A DNA stretch of 64,000 bases from NCBI GenBank assembly GCA_021014325.1, contig JAJGQC010000702.1:149501-213500 (forward strand), read 5' to 3'. Both the position numbers and the translations under genes were made by a program. The notes below the pieces were generated by a model. That model was not told the DNA's origin, searched no databases, and saw only the letters and a program-made list of their open reading frames with translations. The stretch is from Plazaster borealis. Lineage: Eukaryota; Echinodermata; Asteroidea; Forcipulatida; Labidiasteridae. This document shows, in pieces, positions 48,481 through 59,199 of the stretch (the stretch's first letter is position 1; every line of letters begins with the position of its first letter).

Positions 48481-49405
48481 AGTGGCATATGAGGAGGAAC
48501 CTGCAATCCTCTTGCTCTATTTTTGGGGAGGCGAATATGAAAGAAAAAGTACATCGGCGCGTTAGTGCCGCCCATCACGTAGCAACGCAGGGGGGAGTTG
48601 GAGGAGGATGTGCCCCCCTCAGAAGTTCGAAATTTTGTAAAAAAGAATGCCCAATTCAAGCCATTTGGTGCACCATTTTTGCGCTATGATATTGGTTATT
48701 ATATCTGAAAACAACTCCATTACAGGTTTGTATCAATATTATTTCTTCGTATTTAATGCACAGACGGCGTATGCCACACATTGTTGCAATAGTTTATTTA
48801 TTTACCTCTTCTAAATCTGTAAACAAATCAGCATTGCATCACTTGCATGGTGTTGTCAGAGATCTTGTACATTTTTAAACACATGCCTATTTTGAATGCG
48901 GCAATCAAAATAAGCAGTGATGATTCATTGTCTCGGAGGTTTACGATAGATCAAGATGTCATTTGGTCAAGAAAAGTGAGATCACACATTTACTTCATTG
49001 GCTGGTCACTGTATGGAAACTCACCCAACTGGTTATCATACTGCTTGGTTTAAAACCGATTGAACAATTGGGTAAAATCAGAGCTGTGTATTAAGAGAGG
49101 GTCTGACATAAAGGGACCAGTTTTCTTTGGTCACACGGTTGCTGGACGCCATTTTTCGATCCAAATGCAACACAACCCAATAGGCAGACTAGTCTGGCAC
49201 CCTGTATTCGCCAATGCGTTCTCTTGGACACAAAATGGCTTCTAATTTCTCAATTTACGCCTCCGGGTAAACCAATACTGAATTTACAGTTTGTGAACTA
49301 CATGTAACCGTTAACTGCCAACTCCCAGCACAAGCATTTGCCCTGCACCCAATCTTATTACAACCTAGGCTGGTAAAACACTACATTTCATGTTAAGAAT
49401 CTTAC

Positions 49406-50083
49406 CATGAAAGTCCCCTGTAGAACTGCTATGAGGCTACTATTGAAGAGGCTCAATCTTTCAAGTCTGGAACTCCCAGAGAACAGTAAGGTTGTTGGTG
49501 TCAGTAAGCCCAATTCATTGTTATCAAGACGAATCTCAACAAGGTTGGTTAAGTTTCCTTGTTGCAGAGTATCTAAATTGTTGCAAAGCATCTCTGTGTA
49601 ATTCTTCTTGAGGGCGCCATTTAAACTCAACAATCGCAGTTTCTCGGAAACGTCTCTAAACGTTTCTTCTTCGCTGAGGGTTATGTTATTGGTGTCCAGG
49701 ATTAGCTCCTCCAATGCTGGGAACTTATTGCAGGTGAACCAGCGTGGCTGAATTTCTACAATGGTGTTATTAGTGAGGTCTAATGTTCTGAGGTTAGGAG
49801 GGTGTTTCTCAGGGTTGGATGCTTGTCCTAAGATGTCTTGTGTTTGAGCCTGATATCCTGAGGGATGTAGTGTTTGATGGAATCAATCTCAGCAGAGACT
49901 TACTCCACTTGCTGCATGTCAGACTGGTTATCCTGAGCAGCTGCAATAGTCTATTGATACAGCAAACGCACAAGGCAAGTCCTGGTCAGCGTTAGGCGTG
50001 TCTTGGGCGACACTGGACACCACAGACAAGGCGAGGACGATAACGGTAAAGAGGAAGGCAGTGTCTAAACCAGAATGTGCCAT
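49406..50083 (-). pseudogene. Toll-like/LRR receptor, 5' exon, frame-broken
   Basis: On the minus strand an ATG at about 50083 opens a clear signal peptide (MAHSGLDTAFLFTVIVLALS, cleavage expected near SSVAQD). A cysteine-rich LRRNT start follows (CAFAVSIDYCSCSG), then a stop. LRRNT-like sequence continues in another frame (ITSLTCSKWS, RLIPSNTTSLRISGSN). From about 49885 the original frame resumes with leucine-rich repeats: LRTLDLTNNTIVEI, LEELILDTNNITL, LRLLSLNG, LVEIRLDNNELGLL, LERLSLFNSSL. The exon ends TTCATG before GTAAGA, a good donor, but no following exon or TIR domain is found. Two small compensating indels fit a pseudogene or sequence errors. Family role: extracellular innate immune recognition; such receptors are numerous in echinoderms. 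Confidence 0.75.
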
Positions 50084-50219
50084 ACTGTGCCTCTTAATCT
50101 CACTTCTTCTCTTGGTCAAGTGTGATTACCAGCAAACCTTACTCCAGACCACTTCTAATTTGTTGTTCACTTCAAATAACTTCTCGTCTTCTTTGATGAT
50201 GAGATTCCAATAGTGTACA

Positions 50220-51980
50220 TGCCTACAGAGTAAAACAAACAAAAACATAATAATTATAATAAATCACACAAATACAAATTCCTTTTTTGATTCAATTCCA
50301 CTCCACCATTAACTGTTTATTTTTTACTTCAGAGTAAAATGATTCCATACCACTTTTGGATTGACTCCTATAAGCAACTTGATGTTACACAAGCAAACAT
50401 TTTCCACTCAAAATTAAAGTTAAAGGCCAAGACACTGAGGCATAAACAGCTTGTGACAAGCCTTACATGCATACTGTAAACATGTGTACACACTTTCAGG
50501 CTTAGTCTTAGCAACCCTTTTATTAAAAAGTGAAAATACCAGAAAATAGTACTCTTGATTCTTCAACCGACATGTCCACCTACAGTACTGCATCAAGCAA
50601 AACTACCACCTACTACCACCTATCACATGGGCATTTAATGATCAATCAGAACAGTAATAATCATTAATTGCATTTAATTGAGCATATTGTGTCAAGCAGC
50701 AGTGCACCGGTGCAGGGATCGATTCTACCCCCCCCCCCCACCCACCTGTACAGCAGCATTCCAAGCCGTAGGTAGAATCTTCTAGAGAAACATTTTCCCT
50801 TGATAGGATTTTCTATCCCGCTAAAAAAGTCCTCTAAAATCAGAATTTGTTCCTTAATGTTTCAAAGACACTTTCCAAGTTTGAAGTACTTTCGGATTTT
50901 ATGCTCTTTGCATAAAAAATACTGACTTTTAGACGCATAAATGCCAAATCACTTAAAATAGAATAACAATGGTTTTTTTGGTTAAAGTACGTGTATATTT
51001 TTGGTAATTTCACAGAAATGGTCAGGAAAAATTTGACAGACTGAAAAATCTATAGTGGAATTGAAGGAATTCCATTCAACTCATCAGACACCTGCACTTT
51101 ATTTAGTGACACACACTGACAGGTGTCTGAGGCAAGCACTGCTGTAAGAAAGAAACACAGCATAAAGGTCCTAAACTAAGCTCAAAACATTTGTTGCCAC
51201 TTAATATTAGGCTGTGGGATGGAATGGTTCAGGGTGTTGTTTATTGCCAATAATAACTGCATTAGGTGATTAATTAGCTCCATAAATAGTGCCAATCAAT
51301 TATGCTGGTCTCCTCCTTCCGACCAGAGGTAGTCCAGCAGCGGAGGTAGTCCAGCGTATTGGCACTATTTATGGGGCTAGTGATTATTGAGTCAATCCAC
51401 TAGCCTTAGACAAATAACAATGGGGGGCTAGTATTATTAAATTTGTAAGGTCAGGCTATTGCAGTAATATTAAAAATGTTAGACCTACAATGAGCGTAAT
51501 TGTCAAACTCTCAACAAAATGCACACGACTGACACAAAGTCCCGTGACTTGTATTGGTCGACCCACTACTACTCTCATCATTACAAAAACTATTTTGTGC
51601 GCGCATCCATCGCGTGAAACCACACATTGGAATCCGGACCGTGATTTGCTTTCAAAATGCTTTTTGTTTAAGGAGTATAAAGGCGAGTAGTTTTACCAAA
51701 CAACAATATAAACACCTTAAAACTGTCTTAAGGATCTAAAGAACCAGGAACTTGTATGATATGTTTTATATTTGGATCGTTTGCAACTTCAAAGGCACTC
51801 TATTAAAGCAGTATCGACTTTCAGCATACCATGCCAGCTCACCGTCCATTGGAAAAGCGTTAGAGGTCATGACCTTGCATGACTGTATCAGATTTACAAA
51901 GGCTGGTGTTTTTTAACACACATTGATACAAAAGTATTACATATAGTAAGATAAAGGTTTTCTTCTAATTTTTCTGACCG
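50220..51980. other. Gene-free region with minor repeats
   Basis: An 11-bp inverted pair (TCAGACACCTG / CAGGTGTCTGA) lies at 51084-51132, and a poly-C run at 50731. GGTAGTCCAGC is repeated at 51332 and 51350, next to TATTGGCACTATTTATGGGGCTA, whose relative appears inside the composite element near 57480. No exon is supported. Confidence 0.4.
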
Positions 51981-52350
51981 AGCTGAAGCTAGCACAGTAT
52001 TGGGCCCGAAATAGCCAGCCGCGTATTCCAGAAAAAGCCAGCCACGTTTTCAGAAAAAAGAACACATACAGTACAGGGAGGTGACAAAATGTCTCATTTT
52101 GCTCGATTCAGAATGTGAATCCGTTATTTTAATCGAACGAATTCTGAAATATAAGCCATAACATACAAATTTTTACTTGATAATATGACAATTTAGTAAC
52201 TATAAACGATTGTAAAGCAAAAAGCAAAGAAGAATTAATTACAAAAATGTAACACAAATGAGCCACAAAAAACAGAGGCAAAGTTTGAGTCATTTTGTTT
52301 GCATTTGTCATAAAATACACTGTTTAAATACAAAACCATAATTTGAAAAA

Positions 52351-53006
52351 GAATTTGTACCCTTCGTTATGAAAATAAATTGCTTTTAGTCCAGAATCTT
52401 GAAGATTGATATACTAGGCACTTCAAATATCGAAGCGCGCTAATTTGGTCCACTAATTAGTGGTTAATTAACCACAGTTGATGCTATTTTCAATAAGAAT
52501 GCGCACATTGCACAGGCGGTTGACTTAACTACCATTTGAAAAGAATTTGTACCCTTCGTTATGATAACAAATTAATTTTTTAGACCAGAATCTTTAAGAC
52601 TGATATACTAGGCACTTCAAATATCGAAGCGTGCTAATTTGGTCCACTAATTAGTGGTTAAATAACCACAGTACTAGATACAATTTTCAATAAGAATGCG
52701 CACATTGCATAGGTGGTTGACTTATTCTACCATTTGAAAAGAATTTGTACCCTTCGTTATGATAAAAAATTGCTTTTTTAGACCAGAATCTTGAAGACAG
52801 ATATACTAGGCACTTCAAATATGGAAGCGTGCTTATCTGGTCTACTAATTAGTGGTTATTATTAACCACAGGATAGATGCCATTTTCAATAAGAATGCGC
52901 ACATTGCATAGGTGGTTGACTTAACTACCATTTGAAAAGAATTTGTACCCTTCGTTATGATAACAAATTAATTTTTTAGACCAGAATCTTGAAGACTGAT
53001 ATACTG
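52351..53006 (+). repeat. 190-200-bp tandem repeat, about 3.5 copies
   Basis: GAATTTGTACCCTTCGTTAT recurs at 52351, 52543, 52741 and 52939. Each unit also carries CACTTCAAATAT and TGGTCCACTAATTAGTGGTT. The fourth unit is cut at about 53006 and its remainder reappears at 57255-57320, so a later insertion split the array. Confidence 0.88.
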
Positions 53007-53058
53007 CGCCTTGAACACCCAGCAGGGTGGATATGTGCACATTACAAGTCTTATTATT

Positions 53059-53211
53059 AGCTGTTCCGACGTAGTAGTCGGAACAGCTATTGTTTTCGTC
53101 AAGATTTTTTTTGTTTTTATTAGCTGTTCCGACGTAGTAGTCGGAACAGCTATTGTTTTCGTCAAGATTTGTTTTGTTTTTATTAGCTGTTCCGACATAG
53201 TCGGAACAGCT
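53059..53211. repeat. Three palindromes AGCTGTTCCGAC...GTCGGAACAGCT
   Basis: Perfect 12-bp stems lie at 53059-53088, 53122-53151 and 53185-53211, with loops of six, six and three bases, exactly 63 bp apart. They are separated by TATTGTTTTCGTCAAGATTT. The regular spacing suggests subterminal transposase-binding sites. Confidence 0.85.
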
Positions 53212-53236
53212 ATTGTTTTCGACGAGATTTTTATTA

Positions 53237-53278
<42 letters not shown>

Positions 53279-54544
53279 TTTCTATCCGCCTAAATCCCCA
53301 TAGCATTTGTACACAATTAAGTTTAATTCCTTAAAAAAAACTTAGTGAATATGAAAGACTTAAATCTTATACACATGTATCATAAGGAAGCTTATGTCAT
53401 GAAGTTGTTGTAAATTCTAATTAGCTTAAATTAATTAATTAGTTTACTTAGTTATAATGACATGAATATTTAATTAGCCAATCTTATTACCACCATATCT
53501 CAAAAAATATACCCCCGATAGTCAAACTTTTTCAGTTTTAGACTTCTGGGATAATGTAGATGAGTTTGCCGGCCTAAAATGCAGAACGACGTCATCATGA
53601 CGAAATTTATCGGGCGTTTTCACCCGTGTTCAAACACATGGGGATTGTGAAAACAAATCCGACTTCTAGAAACATAATTTTTCAATTAAGCTCAAATTTA
53701 ACGTCCTGGAGTACACAAATGTTTCTTAAAACAAGAAAGATTTTATTGACGGTTAGTTTAAAAGCATCAAAACTTATTAAAACATAGTCAGTCGAGAAAA
53801 AACCCAAATTCTCAGGCAAATTTAACGCCATGGGTACTACTGCCTAGAATTTGATTTGTGTTTATATACGAAAAGTGTCAAATTCTAAACTTTTAAACGA
53901 TTGAGGGCGCTATACGAGTTTAACGGTGCAGTTTTTTGCTTTTTGCAACTCGCGATCAAGTCCTAAACCCTTTATGACCCGTGTTCAATTGCGTTTTTGT
54001 AGAATATACATAGAGTCATCATCCCTGACGCCGACTGACACAAGTCTACGTTCGCTCACTCGAGAATAATATTATTTTGTCTCTCTCCAGGGCAGCGTCT
54101 TGTGACCGCTCAAATCAGATCGTTATTCGGGTTTCAGTGCAGCGTGGACGTGAAAAATAGACCGCCGTGTTCTGAGACGATGTGCCGGCGTGGTAGAATT
54201 GTTTGCGCTTGGGTCCCGTTCGCCGGAAAACGATGTTTTAGGTTTCTTATGCAAAGGCATTACTTCAGAAAACCGCCGTGTAGCAAAAACTTACTGGTGG
54301 TTGCAATAAAGCAATAAAAGGAATTGATTGAGGAAAGGGCTAGGTGTAGAAAAGAGAAATGAGCTTTTCCATGGCTAAACGGTCAGTGCTGGATTTGGGG
54401 GTGTGAAGAGCAAAAATTACAATACACTTATCTCATATATGAATGTACTGTTTTAGCCAAAACAAGAATAACATTTCAGGGTAGAAAAATTGTTACATTT
54501 ACGATTTTAATACAACAGCATTTAGCTTTACATGCATTTACAGT

Positions 54545-55740
54545 TATTTTTTAGTAAACCCGTAACCGTTTCTGAAACGGTCAGTTACATGTGTAAAGCC
54601 CAGTTCATACTTCCTGCAAATGCTAATGCGAAGTGAATATTGACGTCACAAATTCGCAACAAATAATTCGCAAGAGTTGAGCCAAGCTCAACTTTTGCGA
54701 ATATTTGCAGCGAAAACAGAGTTGTGACGTCAAATTCATGTCAAATTCGCTTGGCATTCGAATTCGCATTCGAATTCGCATTCGCAGGAAGTATGAACCG
54801 GGCTTAACCGTTCGCATTTATTATAGTCCAATTTCCGCGACACTTTTTGAGGTTGATTTTTTAACAAATTTCGCGACACTTTTTGAGGTTGATTTTTTAA
54901 CATTATTTTATCCGAACTGTAATAACACAGATGTTTAACCGGTTGATCGGATGGTTAAACGTGTGACCGTAGGCTTACAAAGCCTGAGCATTTACAGTTG
55001 TTTTTCTAATTGTTTAACCGTATCTTAAATGGTTGGTAACACGCATTTCATTAACAAAAAAAACCCATTAACACAACCACTCAAACGATAAAAAACATTG
55101 GGTCTTCACTGCAACATTTTGAATTTGCGCAATCACCCGGCCTGCAAAATAAACGATTATGTGCAATCGATTTGTTGTGCAACACCCTCTAGCATTCAAT
55201 GTTTCTTGCAACTAATGCCGCACGCAAAGTAATGAAATAACAAAGACTTAAGCCTGTAAATTTGAAACGATAAGGGTGTGTGTGGCATGGGATCGTTTGC
55301 TGTGCAAATCGTGATCGCAATTATTATGGTCAGCATTTCGCAGCACTTTTCAAGTGAATCTTTCAACATTTATCCGAACCATACAATTGTGAACGTTTAA
55401 CCGTAAGATCTGTCACTTAAACTGTGTATCTGTCACAGGCTGCCTGCGCATTCACGGTTATTTCTTTTAAACGTGTAGCCGTTTCTGAAACAGTTGGCGA
55501 CCCAGGTAACAGCAGTTTCATAAACAACATTTCAAGTAAAAAACCTGTTTACACAACCGGCATGTGATCAAATCATTGAATCTCTTCATTCTTCATTGCA
55601 GCATTTTGACTTTGCGCAATCACCCATCGCAAAAGCGAGCATGCGCAATCGATTCGTGTGGAACGCCCCCTAGCGTTCAATGTTTCTTACAAATATTGCT
55701 GCACGCAAAGTTGTATTGAAATAACAAAGACTACGAGAGT
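54545..55740 (+). repeat. Degenerate tandem duplication of ~480 bp
   Basis: Blocks around 55072-55250 and 55550-55735 share TTTGCGCAATCACCC, CGCAAAATAAACG-like words, TAGC(A/G)TTCAATGTTTCTT and AACAAAGACT. The earlier words CCGTTTCTGAAAC (54567, 55471) have a similar relation. Confidence 0.65.
54597..54804. mobile_element. MITE with TAA target duplication
   Basis: Left end AGCCCAGTTCATACTTCCTG; right end CAGGAAGTATGAACCGGGCT; TAA on both flanks (54594-54596, 54805-54807). Internal palindromes include GCAAGAGTTGAGCCAAGCTC and repeated ATTCGAATTCGC. The 3-bp TAA target fits PIF/Harbinger-type mobilisation. Confidence 0.75.
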
Positions 55741-56109
55741 TACCTAAAAGAAAGAAATTTTATTTTAAAACACGAATGCTTTCACTAAGAGTTATTCCAG
55801 ACCATTAAAACTAATCAAGGTACCATGTATTTCCAAGATAATAAACGATGAAGTGACAAATCCGACCCGGGCCCCATGGCTAGCTGGCAAATTGTGCCGT
55901 GATTGCGCAAGCGTCAAAGACTGCCATGATATTGGAATCCTAACCGAGAGAGGACGTTCTAATAGGGTTTTCGTTAAAAGGCATTGGATTGGAATAAGTT
56001 ATATACAATCGTGTTCCTTATCAAATTTATTAGTATGAAAAACACATTTTTGTTACTGTGACGTCATCAGGTGTCAAATTATGGTAATTCAAAGCTTTAA
56101 TTAGTTAAT

Positions 56110-57020
56110 CTTTGCAGCACCATATCTGAAGAAGTACACAGCCGATTTTCAAAAATTGTTCAGTTATAGACTCCTTGGGCATTGGAGATTAGCCTTGGGT
56201 TAACGTGACCCCATGTTGACCTTTAGCTCCGGGTCAACCGGAAGTGGGACCATATCTCAAGAACTACACAACCGATTTTCAATTTCTTTACAGTTATAGA
56301 TCCTTTGGGCATTAAAGATTTAACTTCAGTTACCGTGACCCCGGGTTGACCTTTACTTCCGGGTCAACCGGAAGTGGGACCATATTTTAAGAAGTACACA
56401 GCCAGCGTTCAATTTCTTTTCAGTTACAGACCCTTTGAGCATTTAAAATTAAACTTCAGTAACTGTGACCCTGGGTTGACCTTTACTTCCGGTTCAACCG
56501 GAAGTGGGACCATTTTCAAGAAGTACACAGCCAATGTTCAATTTTTTTCAGTTATAGATCATTTGAGTATTAAAAATTGAACTTCGGTTACCGTGACCCC
56601 TTGATGACCTCTACTTCCGGGTCAACCGGATGTGGGACCATATCTCAAGAACAACACACCCAATTTTCAATTTCTTTTCAGTTATAGACCCTTTGAGCAT
56701 TAAAGATTGAACTTGGGTTACTGCGACCCCATGTTGACCTTTACTTCCGGGTCAACCGGAAGTGGGACCATATCTCAAGAACTACACAACCGATTTTCAA
56801 TTTCTTTTCAGTTATAGATCCTTTGAGCATCAAACATTGAACTTCGGTTACCATGACCCCATGTTGACCTTTACTTCCGGGTCAATCGGAAGTGGGACCT
56901 GATCTCAAGAAGTACACACCCAATTTGCAATTTCTTTTCAGTTATAAACCCTTTGTGCATTGAAGATTGAACTTGAGTTACCGTGACCCAATGTTGACCT
57001 TTACTTCCGGAAAAAGGGTC
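56110..57020 (+). repeat. 130-bp tandem repeat, about 7 copies
   Basis: GGTCAACCGGAAGTGGGACC recurs at about 56229, 56361, 56490 (degenerate), 56620, 56750 and 56880, with a broken copy at 57010. Units contain TTTCAGTTATAGA and GTTGACCTTTACTTCCGG. The palindromic ACTTCCGGGTCAACCGGAAGT motif lies in each unit border. Confidence 0.9.
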
Positions 57021-57526
57021 CAACAGCACGTGGTTCTAATATGATGTTGGTGAAAGTTAGGGTCAGATTAGGGTTAGGTGTTTGGTTTTTGGGCACACTT
57101 AGTCAAAAACGGCCTATTAAAGGTGAAGAGTCTTCTATCTCAAAGTCAGACTAACTTTCAAGGTCTGGAGCGTTCAACCAGAGTAAAAAAAAAATGGAAC
57201 AGCTTTGTGGTTGTCCTAAGGACAAACACCTAATGTCTAGTTATTATTATTAGGCATATGAAATAGCGAAGCATGCCAATTTGGTCCACTAATTAGTGGT
57301 TAATTAACCACAGTTATACAGATGCTATTTTTCGACTTAATGTGCTGTCCACAAATGAGCTACAATAAGTGACAACCGAGGAAAAAATCTCAGCATAAAA
57401 ACGTGATTTTCTTTTCGAAAACAAATGTCACCTCCTGGAGGTACATGGGCGTAGGGCTAAGGATCGGAGGAAGTCCAGAGTATTGGCAATATTAATGGGG
57501 CTATGCAATCTTGTGTGTAGCGCGCG

Positions 57527-57640
57527 TGACCTATATTATCTAGGTCACAAACACGCATAGTAATACATGGCAGTGCTACTTCGTGAAAACGAAAAAGGGC
57601 CATTTTCGTTAATTTTCTACGTCACGAAGTAGCACGCAGC
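57527..57640. repeat. Two hairpins inside the composite element
   Basis: GTGACCTATATTATCTAGGTCAC-like palindrome at 57527-57549 and a stem GCTACTTCGTGA / TCACGAAGTAGC at 57577-57632 around CGAAAAAGGGCCATTTTCG, itself palindromic. Function unknown. Confidence 0.6.
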
Positions 57641-58172
57641 TTTCTTACTTTATTTCTTCTTAATTTAGGACGAAAAACATTAAAAAGCACCGTTTATATG
57701 AAGTTCAATGCATCAAGTCTCCACTGTAAGAAAACTAGTTGAAAATACCTAAAGATTTGAAGGAAAGCTTAATTTTAAAAAGCGTTCAACTTTAAACGCC
57801 GTTTTCTCCGATTGTTACTATTTACTGGTGGCATCGGTGACGATTTTATGACATATGTAAAAAATGACTCAAACTTTGCCTCGGTTTTTGAATCTCATTT
57901 TGTTTACATTTTTGTAATTAATTCTTCTTTGCTTGTTGCTTTACAATCATTTATAGTTACTAAATTGTCATATTATCAAGTAAAAATCTGTATGTTATGG
58001 CTGATATTTCAGAATTCGTTCGATTAAAATAACGGATTCACGCTCTGAATCAAGCAAAATGAGACATTTTGTCACCTCCCTGTACTGTATGTGTTCTATT
58101 TTCTGAATGCGCGGCTGGCTTTTTCGGGAATACGCGGCTGGCTATCTCGGGCCCAATACTGTGCTAGCTTCT

Positions 58173-59050
58173 GTATACACTGCATAGAGATACATATAGG
58201 AACTAGAGGGCGCACTGGCCTAGTTACGCGGCCCGACAAGGCGCCATTTTGTACGTAGGCAAAAACAACATCGATGCATGAGATATTTGTATAAACCGGA
58301 ATGCAAACCATGGGGAAAGTTCCTTCCTCTGTGTTATTGTCTGCGAAAATCACATCATCCATCCTCAAAATGCCTAAATAAGACATGTGCATGCTACAGC
58401 TACATCAATCAAAGCAATAAACAGGGGCAACTCTTTTCACTTGTGAGTATTTTTGGGGTTTATTTATAAATTAATAGGCATAAATGGTGTTTTTAAAGAT
58501 GATTTTATTTGACCGAATCTGTACCGGAGTCTGGACGTCGTTTAGGCCATGGAGATGTTTAGGCCTACACAACACAAAAGTGACAGTACAGACGTTCGTT
58601 ATGACGTTAACTTGTATAACTTTACGAAATAATACTATACTTATTATACCATGGAGGGCCTCCATGATTATACTAAGTACTGAATTCTGAATATTATTGC
58701 CGGATGTATGAATAAATATTGGGGTTGCCAACATTAAAAATGTGTCAAAAACCGTGCCTTACCTTTTTAAATAATAATTCACTTGTCAAAAACAATGTCA
58801 TGCTTGTGATCTTGTGTTGAATGACTGACTGATTGATACATTTGATAATCTGATCATATAGCAGAACCCTCTGGCCTAGGGAGTATAGTCTCTTAATACT
58901 TATTCTTCATCCATGCTTGTGTTCTAATTACTAGATTAAATTAAACGTACATAATCAAGGCCAAATGGCTACCAAAAACTTTAATTCTTTAGTTCCCATT
59001 GTGTTGGCGATGATGATCTTTATAATGACAACAGTGAACATCTGATTACT
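58173..59050. other. Gene-free region after the composite element
   Basis: GAGGGCGC and GGCGCCATTTTG near 58205-58245 make a short CpG-richer patch. No exon with good splice borders is visible. Confidence 0.4.
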
Positions 59051-59055
59051 TTTAG

Positions 59056-59181
59056 ATTCCCTCTTGGGGACTCAAATTTGCTGCACAAGAAGGAAAGACT
59101 GTGGCGGACTCATCAAGGCTAGCTAGAGGAGGCGTCTTCAGAATCATGAAGATTAATGACCAAATTACCCGGTTGAAGGCA
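59056..59181 (+). CDS. Possible orphan exon (42 codons)
   Basis: A 126-base open stretch follows TTACTTTTAG and ends before GTAATT, in phase 0 at both ends. It reads IPSWGLKFAAQEGKTVADSS, then RLARGGVFRIMKINDQITRL. The composition is clearly protein-like among AT-rich neighbours. WGLKF near the start and the spacing to GG and INDQI faintly recall a PDZ fold, but I would not assign one. No neighbouring exon on this strand is found. Confidence 0.4.
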
Positions 59182-59199
59182 GTAATTGTTTTTCGTTTT

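Larger units (their letters stand above)
53007..57253. mobile_element. 4.2-kb nested insertion in the tandem array
   Basis: Inferred because the interrupted 190-bp unit resumes on the far side. The left end carries three palindromic 63-bp units; the right end has GGAACAGCT at 57197, complementary to their AGCTGTTCC, and TTATTATTA flanks both sides. The inside holds a TTA microsatellite (53234-53276), a MITE (54597-54804), a tandem duplication of about 480 bp and a 130-bp array. No long coding frame is visible. Confidence 0.6.
51984..58172. mobile_element. 6.2-kb composite element with ~330-bp inverted arms
   Basis: The left arm (51984-52316) and right arm (57845-58172) are reverse complements over most of their length: GAAGCTAGCACAGTATTGGG at the outside, GGAGGTGACAAAATGTCTCA in the middle, GGCAAAGTTTGAGTCATTTT at the inside. 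The interior holds 190-200-bp tandem units and a 4.2-kb insertion with its own repeats. No transposase is visible, so it is a non-autonomous foldback-type element or an inverted duplication. Confidence 0.75.

Noticed and set aside
57812..58027. Open frames repeated at 52129-52320 (-) and 57812-58027 (+)
   Set aside because: They are the two inverted arms of the same composite element, AT-rich and without a domain.
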